Below are positions 35,327 through 44,863 of a DNA stretch of 64,000 bases, piece by piece (within the stretch, counting starts at the first letter, position 1; each line of letters begins with the position of its first letter). Both the position numbers and the translations under genes were made by a program. Origin of the DNA: Amycolatopsis orientalis DSM 40040 = KCTC 9412 (lineage in GTDB: Bacteria > Actinomycetota > Actinomycetes > Mycobacteriales > Pseudonocardiaceae); NCBI RefSeq assembly GCF_000478275.1, contig NZ_ASJB01000064.1, positions 186,001 to 250,000 on the forward strand, given 5' to 3'. The notes under the pieces were generated by a model. It was given only the letters and a program-made list of their open reading frames with translations. It was not told where the DNA came from and did no database searches.

Positions 35327-36229
35327 GTGAAAACGCTGACGACCTCCCCGCTCGCCGCCGGGCTCACCGGCACCGCGATGACCGCCTTCGCGCCCATGGT
35401 CTGGGGAACGACCTATGTGGTCACCACCGAACTCCTCCCGCCGGGTCACCCGCTGTTCGCCGGTCTCATGCGCGCCCTGCCGGCCGGGCTGATCGCGCTG
35501 GCCCTCACCCGAACCCTCCCGCACGGCAGCTGGTGGCTGAAGGCCGCGGCACTCGGCGTCCTCAACATCGGGATGTTCTTCCCCCTGCTGTTCGTCGCCG
35601 CCGAACGGCTGCCCGGCGGGGTCGCGGCCACCCTCGGCGCGGCCCAGCCGCTCCTCGTCGCGGCCCTCGCGGTGGCCGTCCTGAGGCAGAGCCCGTCCGC
35701 GTGGCGGTTCGCCTGGGGAATCGTCGGGATCGTGGGCGTCGGACTGGTGGTGATCGGCCCCGCCGCGGGCTTCGACGTCGTCGGCGTCCTCGCCGGACTC
35801 GGGGGCGCCGCGACCATGGCGCTCGGTGTCACCCTCACCAAACGATGGGGCCGCCCGGCGGACGTCGGCCCGACGGCGTTCGCTTCCTGGCAGCTCACCG
35901 CGGGCGGACTGTTCCTGGTGCCGGTGACCTTCCTGTTCGAAGGCGCACCGCCCGCCATCGACCTGAACGCGGCACTCGGGTACCTCTGGCTCGGCCTGAT
36001 CGGCGGCCTGCTCGCCTACGTCCTGTGGTTCCGGGGCATCACCTCGCTGCCGGTCACCTCGGTCGCCGTCCTCGGCCTGCTCTCGCCGATGGTCGCCGCG
36101 CTGCTCGGTGCCGCACTGCTGGGCCAGTCGCTCGGTGCGGTCCAGCTCGTCGGCTTCGCCCTCGCACTGGCCTCGATCGTGGCGGGTCAGGTCACCCCGA
36201 AGACCAAGCAGGAAGCCGTCGCCCGATGA
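35327..36229 (+). CDS. EamA/DMT family exporter
   Basis: A 300-residue membrane protein with ten hydrophobic segments in two EamA repeats, typical of the drug/metabolite transporter superfamily. It starts with MVWGTTYVVTTELLPPGHPLFAGLMRALPAGLI, and its halves end ..RQSPSAWRFAWGIVGIVGVGLVVI and ..GQSLGAVQLVGFALALASIVAGQ. GTG 35327 is the start. It may export an amino-acid-like or toxic metabolite under control of the divergent LysR protein. The stop overlaps the next ATG by 4 bp. Confidence 0.9.
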   Translation: MKTLTTSPLAAGLTGTAMTAFAPMVWGTTYVVTTELLPPGHPLFAGLMRALPAGLIALALTRTLPHGSWWLKAAALGVLNIGMFFPLLFVAAERLPGGVAATLGAAQPLLVAALAVAVLRQSPSAWRFAWGIVGIVGVGLVVIGPAAGFDVVGVLAGLGGAATMALGVTLTKRWGRPADVGPTAFASWQLTAGGLFLVPVTFLFEGAPPAIDLNAALGYLWLGLIGGLLAYVLWFRGITSLPVTSVAVLGLLSPMVAALLGAALLGQSLGAVQLVGFALALASIVAGQVTPKTKQEAVAR

Positions 36230-36846
36230 AGATCACCGTTGTCGGAGCGTCGGGCATGGCCGGCTCCCGCGTCGTCACCGAGGCCCTCGCCCGAGGCCAC
36301 CACGTCACCGCCGTGTTCCGCGGTGATCCGCCCGAAGCACCGCATCCGGACGTCGAAGTCGTGCGCGGCGACGCCACCGACATCGACCACATGAAAGGCG
36401 TCTTCGCCGGTACCGACGCCATCGTCAGCGCCACGAGACCCGCTCCCGGCGCGGAAGACACCGTGGCGGCCACCATCTCGGCCCTGCTCGACGCCGCGGG
36501 CGGCACCCGCGTCCTGGTCATCGGTGGTGCCGGACCACTGCGCTCGCCCTCCGGCGGACTCGTCATCGACGACCCGGCCTTCGTGCCGCCGGAATGGCGG
36601 ACCATCGCCTCGGCCAGCACTGCGCAGCTGCGGGCATGCGAGGCGCACCCTGGCGACTGGGTGTACCTGAGCCCGCCCGCGATACTCGAACCCGGCCCCC
36701 GGACAGGTTCCTATCGCCGTGGGACGACCACGATCCTGACCGCGGCAGACGGCTCGTCCCGGATCTCCGCCGAAGACCTCGCGATCGCCGTCGTGGACGA
36801 GCTGGAGCAGCCGCGGCGCGAAAAGCATTTTACTGTCGGCTACTGA
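36226..36846 (+). CDS. NAD(P)-binding SDR-like protein
   Basis: A 206-residue atypical SDR with MKITVVGASGMAGSRVVTEALARGHHVTAVFRG at the N-terminus (Rossmann GASGMAGS), VRGDATDIDHMKGVFAGTDAIVSATRP and LVIGGAGPLRSPSG. The SYRRGTT ... SRISAEDLAIAVVDELE end is typical of flavin/biliverdin-reductase-like NAD(P)H-binding proteins. ATG 36226 overlaps the EamA stop (ATGA), so the two are one translational unit. The role is probably redox modification linked to the exported compound. Confidence 0.9.
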   Translation: MKITVVGASGMAGSRVVTEALARGHHVTAVFRGDPPEAPHPDVEVVRGDATDIDHMKGVFAGTDAIVSATRPAPGAEDTVAATISALLDAAGGTRVLVIGGAGPLRSPSGGLVIDDPAFVPPEWRTIASASTAQLRACEAHPGDWVYLSPPAILEPGPRTGSYRRGTTTILTAADGSSRISAEDLAIAVVDELEQPRREKHFTVGY

Positions 36847-36900
36847 GGCAACCTGATCGCGGGACCGCGCGTGCTCTCCATGACGACTTGGGGAGATTCG

Positions 36901-37437
36901 ATGCAGAAGTATCCATTGAACGAAGGCGAAGTCCTGCTGTGGAGCGGTTCGCCCCAGCAGCGGCAGAAGTGGTTTCCGGAGCACACGGGGATGGTGTTGT
37001 CGTTCCTGGTTTTCCCCGCGGTCGTCGCCCTGGAGGTGATCTTCCTCGACATCGGCACGTCGGCGCTGATGTCCGTCGGGCTGCTGCTCGCCTTCTTCTT
37101 CGTGCTGTACCAGCGACTGCTCGACCGGCGTTCCCGGGCAGGGGTCATGACGTACCTGGTCACGAATCAGCGGATCGTCTTCGCCGCGAACTGGCTGAAC
37201 GGCTCGGAGTACCGGTGGGTCTGGCTCAACCGGCTCCCGTCGGAACCTCAAGTGCGTGCCGACGAGACGGGCGTCGGCACGATCGTGTTCGGAAGCCGCT
37301 GGAGCCGGGCGCGAGCTCATGAGAACGAACTCCGTGGCGCGTGGGCGCCGCCGGCACTGGAGATGTACCAGGTCGCCGACGCCCAGCGAGTCGCCGATCT
37401 GATCGTCAACGCACGCGCACAGCTGATCGCCGTGTGA
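36901..37437 (+). CDS. Membrane-anchored PH-like protein, unknown function
   Basis: A 178-residue protein with two adjacent hydrophobic helices (about residues 28-48 and 52-72). The first part contains [15 protein letters not shown] and the end of the helices is followed by [12 protein letters not shown], a pattern seen in bacterial PH-domain proteins (inducer region G-S-P, then TNQRIV). ATG 36901 has GGGGAGATTCG upstream. It stands alone on the plus strand and ends 1 bp before the convergent small gene at 37439. Function unknown. Confidence 0.75.
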   Translation: MQKYPLNEGEVLLWSGSPQQRQKWFPEHTGMVLSFLVFPAVVALEVIFLDIGTSALMSVGLLLAFFFVLYQRLLDRRSRAGVMTYLVTNQRIVFAANWLNGSEYRWVWLNRLPSEPQVRADETGVGTIVFGSRWSRARAHENELRGAWAPPALEMYQVADAQRVADLIVNARAQLIAV

Positions 37438-37438
37438 C

Positions 37439-37687
37439 TCAGGCGCCGCGACCGTCTCGCCACCGCGGTTCGGGCGGGTCGCCGGGGGAAGGCGTCTCGG
37501 GACTCCGCTCGGCCTCGATCTGGATCTCGATGTTGGTCTTGTGCGCGATCGGGTCCCAGATCTCCTCGAGCGGCGCCAGCAAGGACTGGCTGACCCCTGC
37601 CCGGCGCGCACGTGCGGCGTACCACGCGAATCCGGCCAGGAAGAGCGGCAGGCTGAGAAACGCGGCCAAGGGGGCCAGGAGGTCCAT
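37439..37687 (-). CDS. Small single-helix membrane protein
   Basis: 82 residues: [29 protein letters not shown] forms one membrane helix with a basic cytoplasmic edge, followed by [23 protein letters not shown] and an acidic Pro-rich tail. The tail loosely recalls small actinobacterial DUF6191-like proteins, but I would not assign it. ATG 37687 is divergent from the TetR gene and shares its operator region, so it is a likely TetR target. Confidence 0.65.
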   Translation of the reverse strand: MDLLAPLAAFLSLPLFLAGFAWYAARARRAGVSQSLLAPLEEIWDPIAHKTNIEIQIEAERSPETPSPGDPPEPRWRDGRGA

Positions 37688-37700
37688 GCGGCCGACGATA

Positions 37701-37736
37701 CAGTAACATCGTGTTTCCAGAAACGTACTGTTACTG
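37701..37736. promoter_or_regulatory. TetR operator candidate
   Basis: 36-bp dyad: outer arms CAGTAACA / TGTTACTG-like (8 bp with one inner step) and inner arms GTTTC-CA-GAAAC on the same centre (37718.5). It lies between the divergent small membrane protein gene and the tetR gene. Confidence 0.7.
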
Positions 37737-37748
37737 AATTGGCGGACG

Positions 37749-38348
37749 ATGACCAGGCTGACCCGGGCCGAGCAGCAGCGACGCACCCACGAGCACCTGC
37801 TCGACGCCGGACGGCAGGTGTTCCTCCGGCGCGGATTCCTGGCCGCGACGGTCGAAGAGATCGCCGCCGACGCCGGTTACACCCGCGGCGCCGTCTACAA
37901 ACACTTCGGCGGCAAGGAAGGGCTGTGGCTGGCGATCATCGAAGCCAACGCCGAAACCCATCTCCAAGGACTGCGGGAAGCCCTCGCCCAGGCCGCCACC
38001 CGCGACGACGTGATCGCAGCACTGGCGCCGGTCGACGTGGCGGACAAGGACGCGGCCAAATGGAGCGCGGCCGCGGCGGAAGTGCTCGCCGCGACGGCGC
38101 AGCAACCCGAGAACGCCGCCCTGATCGCCGCCATCCAGCGGCGTCACGACGACGAGGTCGTCGCCCTGATCGAGGAGCATTCGAAGCGCCTGGGCCTCGA
38201 ACCCGCGATGCCGCTGCACCAGGCGGTCGTCATGCTGGGCGCCCTGGGCATCGGTCTCGCCCTGCGCCAGACCGTCGCCCCGGCGGCAGACCCCGCCGCA
38301 ATCCTCACCCACGTGCTGAACACGGTGTTCCCGCCGACGGCCACGTGA
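37749..38348 (+). CDS. TetR family transcriptional regulator
   Basis: A 199-residue TetR protein with [45 protein letters not shown] and an all-helical ligand-binding C-terminal domain. ATG 37749. The 36-bp dyad 13 bp upstream suggests autoregulation and control of the divergent 82-residue membrane protein. The stop is 27 bp before the RraA start used here; a GTG start for RraA at 38345 would overlap it. Confidence 0.92.
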   Translation: MTRLTRAEQQRRTHEHLLDAGRQVFLRRGFLAATVEEIAADAGYTRGAVYKHFGGKEGLWLAIIEANAETHLQGLREALAQAATRDDVIAALAPVDVADKDAAKWSAAAAEVLAATAQQPENAALIAAIQRRHDDEVVALIEEHSKRLGLEPAMPLHQAVVMLGALGIGLALRQTVAPAADPAAILTHVLNTVFPPTAT

Positions 38349-38374
38349 CCGCGCACACGGCACCGGACGGCCCG

Positions 38375-38881
38375 ATGCACCTACACTCGGTCGCCGTGAT
38401 CGATTCCTTCACCACCGCCGACCTCGTCGACGAACATGGCGACCGGCTGCGCGTCTGCGACACCCAGTTCCGCCAGTTCGGCGGGCACCGGACGTTCTCC
38501 GGCCCGATCCGGACCGTCTCCTGCCACGAGGACAACGGCCTGGTCAAGAAGCTGCTGGCCACCCCCGGCGAGGGCTGCGTCCTGGTCGTCGACGGCGGCG
38601 GCTCCCTGCACAGCGCGCTCACCGGCGACATGATCGCGAAATCCGCCGTCGACAACGGCTGGGCGGGCGTGGTCGTCAACGGCGCCGTCCGCGACAGCGC
38701 CGAACTGGCCCGGCTCCCGCTCGGCGTGAAGGCCCTCGGCACCAACCCGCGCAAGAGCTCCAAGGCGGGCGCCGGCGCTGTCGACGTGCCGGTCGGCTTC
38801 GGGGGAGTGACCTTCACGCCCGGCGACACGCTCTACTCCGACGACGACGGCGTCGTGGTCCTCCCCGCGGTCACCGCCTGA
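38375..38881 (+). CDS. rraA: RraA family protein (RNase E regulator/aldolase fold)
   Basis: A 168-residue RraA-fold protein: [50 protein letters not shown], then [20 protein letters not shown] and [35 protein letters not shown], ending with [21 protein letters not shown]. coli RraA binds RNase E; homologues in other bacteria can be class II aldolases/decarboxylases, so the name reflects fold more than activity. ATG 38375 is used; GTG 38345 (overlapping tetR) and GTG 38396 are alternatives. The 3' end overlaps the convergent esterase gene by 11 bp. Confidence 0.9.
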   Translation: MHLHSVAVIDSFTTADLVDEHGDRLRVCDTQFRQFGGHRTFSGPIRTVSCHEDNGLVKKLLATPGEGCVLVVDGGGSLHSALTGDMIAKSAVDNGWAGVVVNGAVRDSAELARLPLGVKALGTNPRKSSKAGAGAVDVPVGFGGVTFTPGDTLYSDDDGVVVLPAVTA

Positions 38882-40115
38882 AGAGGTTCGCCGGGACACT
38901 GTCGGCCAGCGCGCGGTATCCGGCCGGGCTCAGGTGCAGGTGGTCGCCGACGTCGTAGGCGGGCAGCAGCCGGGACGGGACCTGGGGATCACGGGCGACC
39001 CGGTCGAAGTCCAGTACGGCGTCGAACCGGCCGCTCGTCCGGATCCAGGTGTTGACCGTCTGCCGCGTGGCTTCGCGATCCGGGGTGTCATAGCCCGTGT
39101 TGCCGCCGAACGGCGTCAAAGTGGCGCCGTAGACGCGGATCCCGTGCGCCTGCGCCCGGACCACGATCTGGTCGTAGGCGTCGATCAGGTCGGCGGCGAC
39201 CCGCCGTTGCGCCTCGGGCGTCGCGGCCGCGGTGCCGATGTCGTTGACACCCTCGAACACCACCAGCCACGAAACCCCGCTCTGTGCCAGGACATCCCGG
39301 TCCAATCGCGACAGCAGATTCGGGCCGAGGCCGTCCGCGAGCACGCGGTTGCCACCGGCGGCCTGGTTCAGCACCGCGACGCCGGGCAGCCCCAGCCGGT
39401 CCGGCCAGCGGTCGTTCCCGTTGGTGGTCGAACCCCTGCCGTCGGTCAGCGAGTCGCCGACGATGGCCGCGGCCTCCGTCCTCTTCGGACCGAACACCTC
39501 GGCGCCGCTGAGGAAGTACCAATGGTCGACCGGTGTCGAGCCGGTGAGCGTCGCGTCCGAGACGTGGTCACCCACGACCAGGTGCGAAGTCGTGCGGGAA
39601 CCCGGGTGCGACGTGATCGCGGTCGACGCCTGCCCGGTGGCGAAGTAGGCCGTCACCGTCACGTTCTCCTGAGCGCGGACGGAGAAGTCCAGCGGATCGG
39701 AGACGACCAAAGCACCGGACGGGACGACGGCGCCGGGCTTGCCCCGGAAGGTCACCGGCCGCGCGCTGCCCGGCTCGATCCCGGCGACACCCGCCTTCCC
39801 ACCGAGCGGAACCGCGACCGACACCGACGTGATCGGCAACGGCGCGCCCCCGAACGCGTTGGAGAAGCGCAACCGGATCCGGTCACCGCCCACCGAGAAG
39901 CGCACGGTCTGCCGAAGGGTCGTGTCCGGCAGTACGACACCGTTCCGGATGAACTCCGCGGGCGGCATGTTGCCGGGTTCGGTGAGCTGCGGCATCGCGG
40001 TCCAGGTGTGCACCCAATGCCGGCCGATCTCCTGGGTCTGCCGGCCGGACGCGGGGGCACTGGCGGTCACCACGGCCAGTACCGCGAGCAGGCTGACGAG
40101 CCAGTTGCGTCTCAT
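38871..40115 (-). CDS. Secreted SGNH/GDSL esterase (probable xylan side-chain esterase)
   Basis: A 414-residue exported protein with signal peptide [24 protein letters not shown]. An N-terminal beta-sandwich (~residues 30-190) precedes the SGNH hydrolase domain with block [14 protein letters not shown] (nucleophile Ser), GGNR (oxyanion Gly), FEGVNDIG (block III Asn) and [10 protein letters not shown] (block V Asp/His). ATG 40115 overlaps the GH3 stop (ATGA), so it belongs to the lacI-GH3-esterase operon. Removal of acetyl groups from xylan or its oligomers is a sensible role from context, not proven by sequence. Confidence 0.88.
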   Translation of the reverse strand: MRRNWLVSLLAVLAVVTASAPASGRQTQEIGRHWVHTWTAMPQLTEPGNMPPAEFIRNGVVLPDTTLRQTVRFSVGGDRIRLRFSNAFGGAPLPITSVSVAVPLGGKAGVAGIEPGSARPVTFRGKPGAVVPSGALVVSDPLDFSVRAQENVTVTAYFATGQASTAITSHPGSRTTSHLVVGDHVSDATLTGSTPVDHWYFLSGAEVFGPKRTEAAAIVGDSLTDGRGSTTNGNDRWPDRLGLPGVAVLNQAAGGNRVLADGLGPNLLSRLDRDVLAQSGVSWLVVFEGVNDIGTAAATPEAQRRVAADLIDAYDQIVVRAQAHGIRVYGATLTPFGGNTGYDTPDREATRQTVNTWIRTSGRFDAVLDFDRVARDPQVPSRLLPAYDVGDHLHLSPAGYRALADSVPANLFRR

Positions 40116-42406
40116 GCGAAATCCGGGGTGAGTACCCGGTCGAAGCCGACCTCGCGGCGCGGACCGGTCAGCGTGCAGGGGAGGGCCGTGACGATCCGCG
40201 CGCTCGACGTCCCGACCCGGAGTTCGACGTCGCCGGGTTCGACGATCCGCTTGCCCGCGCGTCCGGTGTAGGACGTGAGGTCGGCATGCAGCCCGATCTC
40301 GACGACCTCGGTCGCACCGGGCGCCAGGTCGACCCGTTTCGCCGCGATCAGCTGCTGGACCGGACGGGCCACCTCGGCCACCGGATCGTGCAGGTAGATC
40401 TGGACGACTTCGGTCGTGGCCCGGTCGGAATCGTTGCCGAGCGTCACCCGGACCCGGCAGCGGCCGTCCGTCGGCCACGACGGATCCGAGACCGTGACCT
40501 CGTCCCAGCGGACGTCGGCGTAGGAAAGCCCGTGCCCGAACGGGAACAGCGGCGTCGGATCGACCGTGCTGACCTCGCTGCGCAGCCCGAGCGGCGCCGT
40601 GAGGTACGTCGACGGCTGGGCGGCCTTCTCACCGGGAAACCCGACCGGGAGCCTGCCGGACGGGTTGATCCGTCCACTGAGGACATCCGCGAGCGCGACG
40701 GCGCCCTCTTCGCCGGGATAGAAACCGCAGACGATCGCGGCGAGCCGGTCGGCTTGGCGTGACAGCTCGTACGGTCGTCCACAAAGGAGGACCAAGACCA
40801 CCGGCGTCCCGGTCGAGAGCAAGGCTTCGAGAAGTTCTTCCTGCCGCCCCGGAAGCTTGAGATCCGAGACGTCGCAGCCCTCGCCCGAAGTGCCGTTGCC
40901 GAACAGGCCGGCGCGATCACCGAGCACCGCGACACAGACTTCCGCGTCCTTCGCCGCGGAGACGGCGGCGGCGATCTCGGTGTCCTCGCCGCCGACCACC
41001 GGGCAGCCGAGAGCGTAGGTGGCTTCGTGGTCCTCGCTGAGGGCTTCGAGCACGGTCGGCACCGACACCCCGAACGGCACCTCCGGATGGTGCACGCCGA
41101 CATGCATCGGGAACGAGTAGCAGCCGAGCATCGCACCGGGCTCGTGCGCCCGCGGCCCGACCACGGCGATCCGCTTGCCGGGGGACAGCGGCAGAACGCC
41201 GTCGTTGCGCAGCAGCACGATCGAGCGTTCGGCGATTTCCCTCGCCAGTGAACGGGATTCCGCGTCGTCGAGGTCGATCTCCTCCGGTACCTCCGGCGCC
41301 CAGTCCTCGTCCAGCAGGCCGAGTTCGCATTTCTGCCGCAGCACCCGTTCGAGGGCGCGGTCGACGACGGCGGCGTCGACCGCGCCCTGTTCCACCGCGG
41401 CGAGCAGTGGCTCGCCGTAGCAGTCCACGGTGGGCAGTTCCACGTCGATCCCGGCGGCCAGCGCCTGCGCGGCGGCCTCACCACGGTCGGCCGCGACGCC
41501 GTGCAGCTTGTACAGGAACGACACGGAGAAGTAGTCCGCGACCACGGTCCCCTCGAAACCGTAGGTGTCGCGCAGCAGCTCGGTGAGCAACGCGTGATCC
41601 CCGGCGGCCGGGACGCCGTCGTTGTCGGTGTAGGCGTTCATCACCGAGCGGGCGCCGGCGCGCAGCGCCATTTCGAACGGCGGCAGCAGGACATCGGCCA
41701 GTTCCCTCGGCCCGACCGACACCGGCGCGAGGTTGCGGCCCGCGCGTGAAGCCGAGTAGCCGGCGAAATGCTTCAGCGTCGCGATCACACCGGCGGATTC
41801 GAGTCCCGCCACATACGCGGCGCCGATCGTGCCGACCAGATGCGGATCCTCGCCGATGGTCTCCTCGACGCGTCCCCAGCGCAGGTCACGCGCGACGTCG
41901 AGCACCGGCGCGAGCGCCTGGTGCACCCCCAGACGGCGCATCGTGTCACCGATCCGCGCCCCCATCCGGTGCACGAGATCCGGATCGAAACTCGCGCCCC
42001 AGCACAGCGGCGACGGGTAGACCGTCGCCTGCCAGGCGGCGAGACCGGTGAGCGTTTCCTCGTGGACCAGCGCCGGAATGCCGAACCGGCCGCTCCCGAC
42101 GATCTCCCGCTGGGTGCGGGCCAGGCTGCGCGCACCGATCACCGGATCGACCGGCCGGGTGCCGTACACCCTGGTCAGCTGGCCGATACCGTGCCGAACC
42201 AGGTCGTCCCAATCCAGCGCCGCCTCGGCGAAATCGTGCTGGTGCGGGGCCATCTCGCCGCCGGAGTCGATACCGACCCAGACGCCGTAGAGCTGAGCGA
42301 GCTTCTCCCGTAAGGTCATCCGGTCCAGCAACGCGCGGACGCGATCAGCGGGGTCCGCGGTGGTGTCCTGCCAGGGCCGGGGTGACGCGCTGGGCTGCGT
42401 GGTCAA
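40112..42406 (-). CDS. GH3 beta-glycosidase, probable intracellular beta-xylosidase
   Basis: A 764-residue glycoside hydrolase family 3 enzyme. The TIM-barrel has KHFAGYSASRAGRNLAPV (substrate KH motif) and the nucleophile Asp in GTVVADYFS. The C-terminal (alpha/beta)6 sandwich and fibronectin-type-III domain contain PLFPFGHGLSYADV. No signal peptide. The start is TTG 42406, overlapping the lacI stop as TTGA; the longer reading upstream is just lacI out of frame. It probably releases xylose (or glucose) from imported oligosaccharides. The neighbours favour xylan, but GH3 specificity cannot be read with certainty. Confidence 0.88.
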   Translation of the reverse strand: MTTQPSASPRPWQDTTADPADRVRALLDRMTLREKLAQLYGVWVGIDSGGEMAPHQHDFAEAALDWDDLVRHGIGQLTRVYGTRPVDPVIGARSLARTQREIVGSGRFGIPALVHEETLTGLAAWQATVYPSPLCWGASFDPDLVHRMGARIGDTMRRLGVHQALAPVLDVARDLRWGRVEETIGEDPHLVGTIGAAYVAGLESAGVIATLKHFAGYSASRAGRNLAPVSVGPRELADVLLPPFEMALRAGARSVMNAYTDNDGVPAAGDHALLTELLRDTYGFEGTVVADYFSVSFLYKLHGVAADRGEAAAQALAAGIDVELPTVDCYGEPLLAAVEQGAVDAAVVDRALERVLRQKCELGLLDEDWAPEVPEEIDLDDAESRSLAREIAERSIVLLRNDGVLPLSPGKRIAVVGPRAHEPGAMLGCYSFPMHVGVHHPEVPFGVSVPTVLEALSEDHEATYALGCPVVGGEDTEIAAAVSAAKDAEVCVAVLGDRAGLFGNGTSGEGCDVSDLKLPGRQEELLEALLSTGTPVVLVLLCGRPYELSRQADRLAAIVCGFYPGEEGAVALADVLSGRINPSGRLPVGFPGEKAAQPSTYLTAPLGLRSEVSTVDPTPLFPFGHGLSYADVRWDEVTVSDPSWPTDGRCRVRVTLGNDSDRATTEVVQIYLHDPVAEVARPVQQLIAAKRVDLAPGATEVVEIGLHADLTSYTGRAGKRIVEPGDVELRVGTSSARIVTALPCTLTGPRREVGFDRVLTPDFA

Positions 42407-43437
42407 GGCCGTCCGCCCTTCGTCGAAGTGTCCAGGGCGCGCGTCGAACGGCGCACCACGAGACCGGTGGAAAGAGTGATGTGGGTTTCCTGCACGGATT
42501 CCCCGCCGATCAGGGAGATCAGGAGAGTGATGGCGCGGTGGCCCATCTCGCGGATGGGCTGGTCCACCGTGGTCAGCGGCGGGGTGCACAGCGCGGACTC
42601 GGGCACGTTGTCGAAACCGACCACCGAAAGGTCGTCGGGTACGCACAACCCCAGTTCCTCGGCCGCCCCGACGGTCGCGATAGCCGAGATGTCGTTGGCG
42701 GCGAACACCGCCGTCGGCCGGTCCTCGCTGGTCAGCAGTTCGTGCGCGGACCGCGCGGAGACCTCCGGATCGTAGGCGCCGAGCCGGATCAGGTCCTCGT
42801 CGATCGGCACCCCGGCCGCCGTGAGCGCCCGCAGATAACCGGTTTTGCGCAGTTCGGCCGATTCGAGATCCGGCCGTCCGGCGAGGAAACCGATCCGGCG
42901 GTGGCCCAGCTCCAGTAGATGCTCGGTCGCCAGTTGCGCGCCCCGGAGGTTGTCGGAATCGATGGTCGGCACGGTGGACGGGCCGGTGTGCGGATCGACG
43001 GCGACCACCGGGGTCCCGGGGACGGCCTCCAGGGAGGCCACCGGGGTGACCAGCACCGCGCCGTCGACCAGCGTGCCGGAAAGCCTTGAGAGATAACGCT
43101 TCTCCCAGCCCGACGGTTCACCGGTGCGGCCGCCCGCCGAGTACACGACGAGTTCGTAGCCGGTGCCGCGGATGGCGTCCGCCGCGCCCTTGAGCAATTC
43201 GGTGGAGAACGGTTCGAGGTCGGCGACCAGGATCCCGATCACGTTCGTCTTGTGATTGCGCAGGCTCTGGGCGACCAGGCTCGCCTCGTAGCCGAGTTCG
43301 TCGATCACCGCGCGGACCTTCGCCAGGGTCGCCGCGGCGACGCCGTAGCGGTCGTTGATCACTTTGGACACCGTGGCCACGGAGACGCCGGCACGAGCCG
43401 CGACGTCACGGATCGTGACCCTCGAACTGGGCTGCAT
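42403..43437 (-). CDS. LacI family repressor of the xylan locus
   Basis: A 344-residue LacI protein: HTH RVTIRDVAARAGVSVATVSKVINDRYGVAAATLAKVRAVIDELGY, then the periplasmic-binding-like effector domain with FAANDISAIA and VVGFDNVPESALCTPPLTTVDQP. It is first in the operon with GH3 and the esterase and divergent from the sugar ABC importer. The CGTTATCGACAACG palindrome between them is a typical LacI-family operator, so this protein probably represses both arms until a xylan-derived sugar is bound. Confidence 0.94.
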   Translation of the reverse strand: MQPSSRVTIRDVAARAGVSVATVSKVINDRYGVAAATLAKVRAVIDELGYEASLVAQSLRNHKTNVIGILVADLEPFSTELLKGAADAIRGTGYELVVYSAGGRTGEPSGWEKRYLSRLSGTLVDGAVLVTPVASLEAVPGTPVVAVDPHTGPSTVPTIDSDNLRGAQLATEHLLELGHRRIGFLAGRPDLESAELRKTGYLRALTAAGVPIDEDLIRLGAYDPEVSARSAHELLTSEDRPTAVFAANDISAIATVGAAEELGLCVPDDLSVVGFDNVPESALCTPPLTTVDQPIREMGHRAITLLISLIGGESVQETHITLSTGLVVRRSTRALDTSTKGGRP

Positions 43438-43460
43438 GGGCTCAGACTAGCCATGGAAAA

Positions 43461-43504
43461 CGTTATCGACAACGATTGACATAGGAATTTCAGGCGCGCA
43501 AACT
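43461..43504 (+). promoter_or_regulatory. LacI operator and importer promoter
   Basis: Palindrome CGTTATCGACAACG (43461-43474) directly abuts TTGACA (43476-43481), with CAAACT 17 bp further as a weak -10. The operator is placed to block both divergent promoters. Confidence 0.7.
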
Positions 43505-43570
43505 CATCGCCAGTCCGGGCGCAGTCACGCCCCGTCCTACTCGGCCGAAGTCGTCAGGAGTGGACTCACC

Positions 43571-44863
43571 ATGTTTTCGAATCGCCGAATCCCCGCCGCC
43601 GCCGCGCTCGCGGCGGCCGTTTCGCTCGCGCTCACCGGTTGCTCTGGGGGCACCGACAGCCCGGCGGAACCCAGCGGGCCGGTCACCCTCACCTGGTGGC
43701 ACAACGGCACCACCGACCCGATCAAATCCATCTGGGCCCAGGTCGTCGCCGACTACCAGAAGGCGCATCCCGAGGTGACGATCAAAGGGCAGCCGCTGCA
43801 GAACGAGGAGTTCACCACCAAGGTCCCGCTCGCCCTGCAGTCGAACGAGCCACCGGACGTCTACCAGTCCTGGGGCGGCGGCGAACTGGCGTCACAGGCC
43901 ACCTCGGGCAAGGTCGCCGACCTGACCGACGCGACCAAGGGCTGGCTCTCCTCGGTGGGCAAGCTCGCCGAGAGCTGGCAGGTCGACGGCAAGCAGTACG
44001 GCGTCCCGTGGGAGCAGCACTTCGTCGGCTTCTGGTACCGCAAAGACCTTTTCGCGCAGGCGGGAGTCACGTCACCGCCGTCCACAATGGACGAGTTCAA
44101 CGCCGCCGTCGCCAAGCTCAAGCAGGCGGGTATCACCCCGATCGCGGTCGGGGGCAAGGACCGCTGGCCGGACGCGTTCTACTGGAACTACTTCGCGCTG
44201 CGCGCCTGCTCGGCGGACACGCTGAAGCAGTCGGTCAAGGCGGTGAAACTCGAGGATCCGTGCTGGACCAAGGCCGGACGAGATCTGCAGGCCTTCCTGG
44301 CCACCCAGCCGTTCCAGCCCGGCTTCACCGGCACCCCCGCGCAGCAGGGCGCCGGCAGCTCGGCCGGGCTCGTGGCCAACGGCAAGGCGGCGATGGAACT
44401 GCAGGGTGACTGGGAACCCGGCACGATGTCGTCGCTCACCGAGGACAAGGACCTCGACTCGAAGGTGGGCTGGTTCCCGTTCCCGTCGGTCCCTGGCGGA
44501 GCCGGTGACCCGGCCGCGGTACTCGGCGGCGGCGACGGTTTCTCCTGCACCACCCGCGCGGTCAAGGCGTGCGCGGACTTCCTGCAGTACCTCGGCAGCG
44601 AACCGGTGCAGAACCAGCTCGCGGCCAAGGGCGCCGGCCTGCCGATGAACGCGTCGGCGGCGAAATCCCTCAAAACCGAGTCGCTCAAGACCGTTTTCGA
44701 CTACGGGCAGAAGGCGCCGTACCTGCAGATGTACTTCGACAAGGCGTTCCCGACCGCCGTGGGGGCCGCGCTCAACGACGCCGTCGCCGACTTCTTCGCC
44801 GGGCAGGGCACGCCGGAAGGCATCGTCGAAGCGGTGAACAAGGCCGCGGCGGGCGACAAGTGA
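43571..44863 (+). CDS. Sugar ABC transporter solute-binding lipoprotein
   Basis: A 430-residue family 1 solute-binding protein with lipoprotein signal MFSNRRIPAAAALAAAVSLALTGC (lipid-anchored Cys24), then VTLTWWHNGTTDPIKSIWAQVVADYQKAHPEVTI and AAMELQGDWEPG, the usual carbohydrate-type pattern. It captures oligosaccharides outside the membrane and delivers them to the two permeases that follow. No ATPase gene is present in the operon; actinobacteria commonly share an MsiK-type ATPase encoded elsewhere. The stop overlaps the first permease GTG. Xylo-oligosaccharides are the likely ligand from context. Confidence 0.94.
   Translation: MFSNRRIPAAAALAAAVSLALTGCSGGTDSPAEPSGPVTLTWWHNGTTDPIKSIWAQVVADYQKAHPEVTIKGQPLQNEEFTTKVPLALQSNEPPDVYQSWGGGELASQATSGKVADLTDATKGWLSSVGKLAESWQVDGKQYGVPWEQHFVGFWYRKDLFAQAGVTSPPSTMDEFNAAVAKLKQAGITPIAVGGKDRWPDAFYWNYFALRACSADTLKQSVKAVKLEDPCWTKAGRDLQAFLATQPFQPGFTGTPAQQGAGSSAGLVANGKAAMELQGDWEPGTMSSLTEDKDLDSKVGWFPFPSVPGGAGDPAAVLGGGDGFSCTTRAVKACADFLQYLGSEPVQNQLAAKGAGLPMNASAAKSLKTESLKTVFDYGQKAPYLQMYFDKAFPTAVGAALNDAVADFFAGQGTPEGIVEAVNKAAAGDK

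Noticed and set aside
40112-42406. Mobile origin for the xylan locus
   Set aside because: Base composition and start-codon style match the surroundings and there are no integrase genes or flanking repeats beyond family A, which occurs throughout the window.
42407-42646. N-terminal extension of the GH3 protein
   Set aside because: The extra residues are lacI read out of frame; TTG 42406 overlaps the lacI stop and gives a normal GH3 N-terminus.
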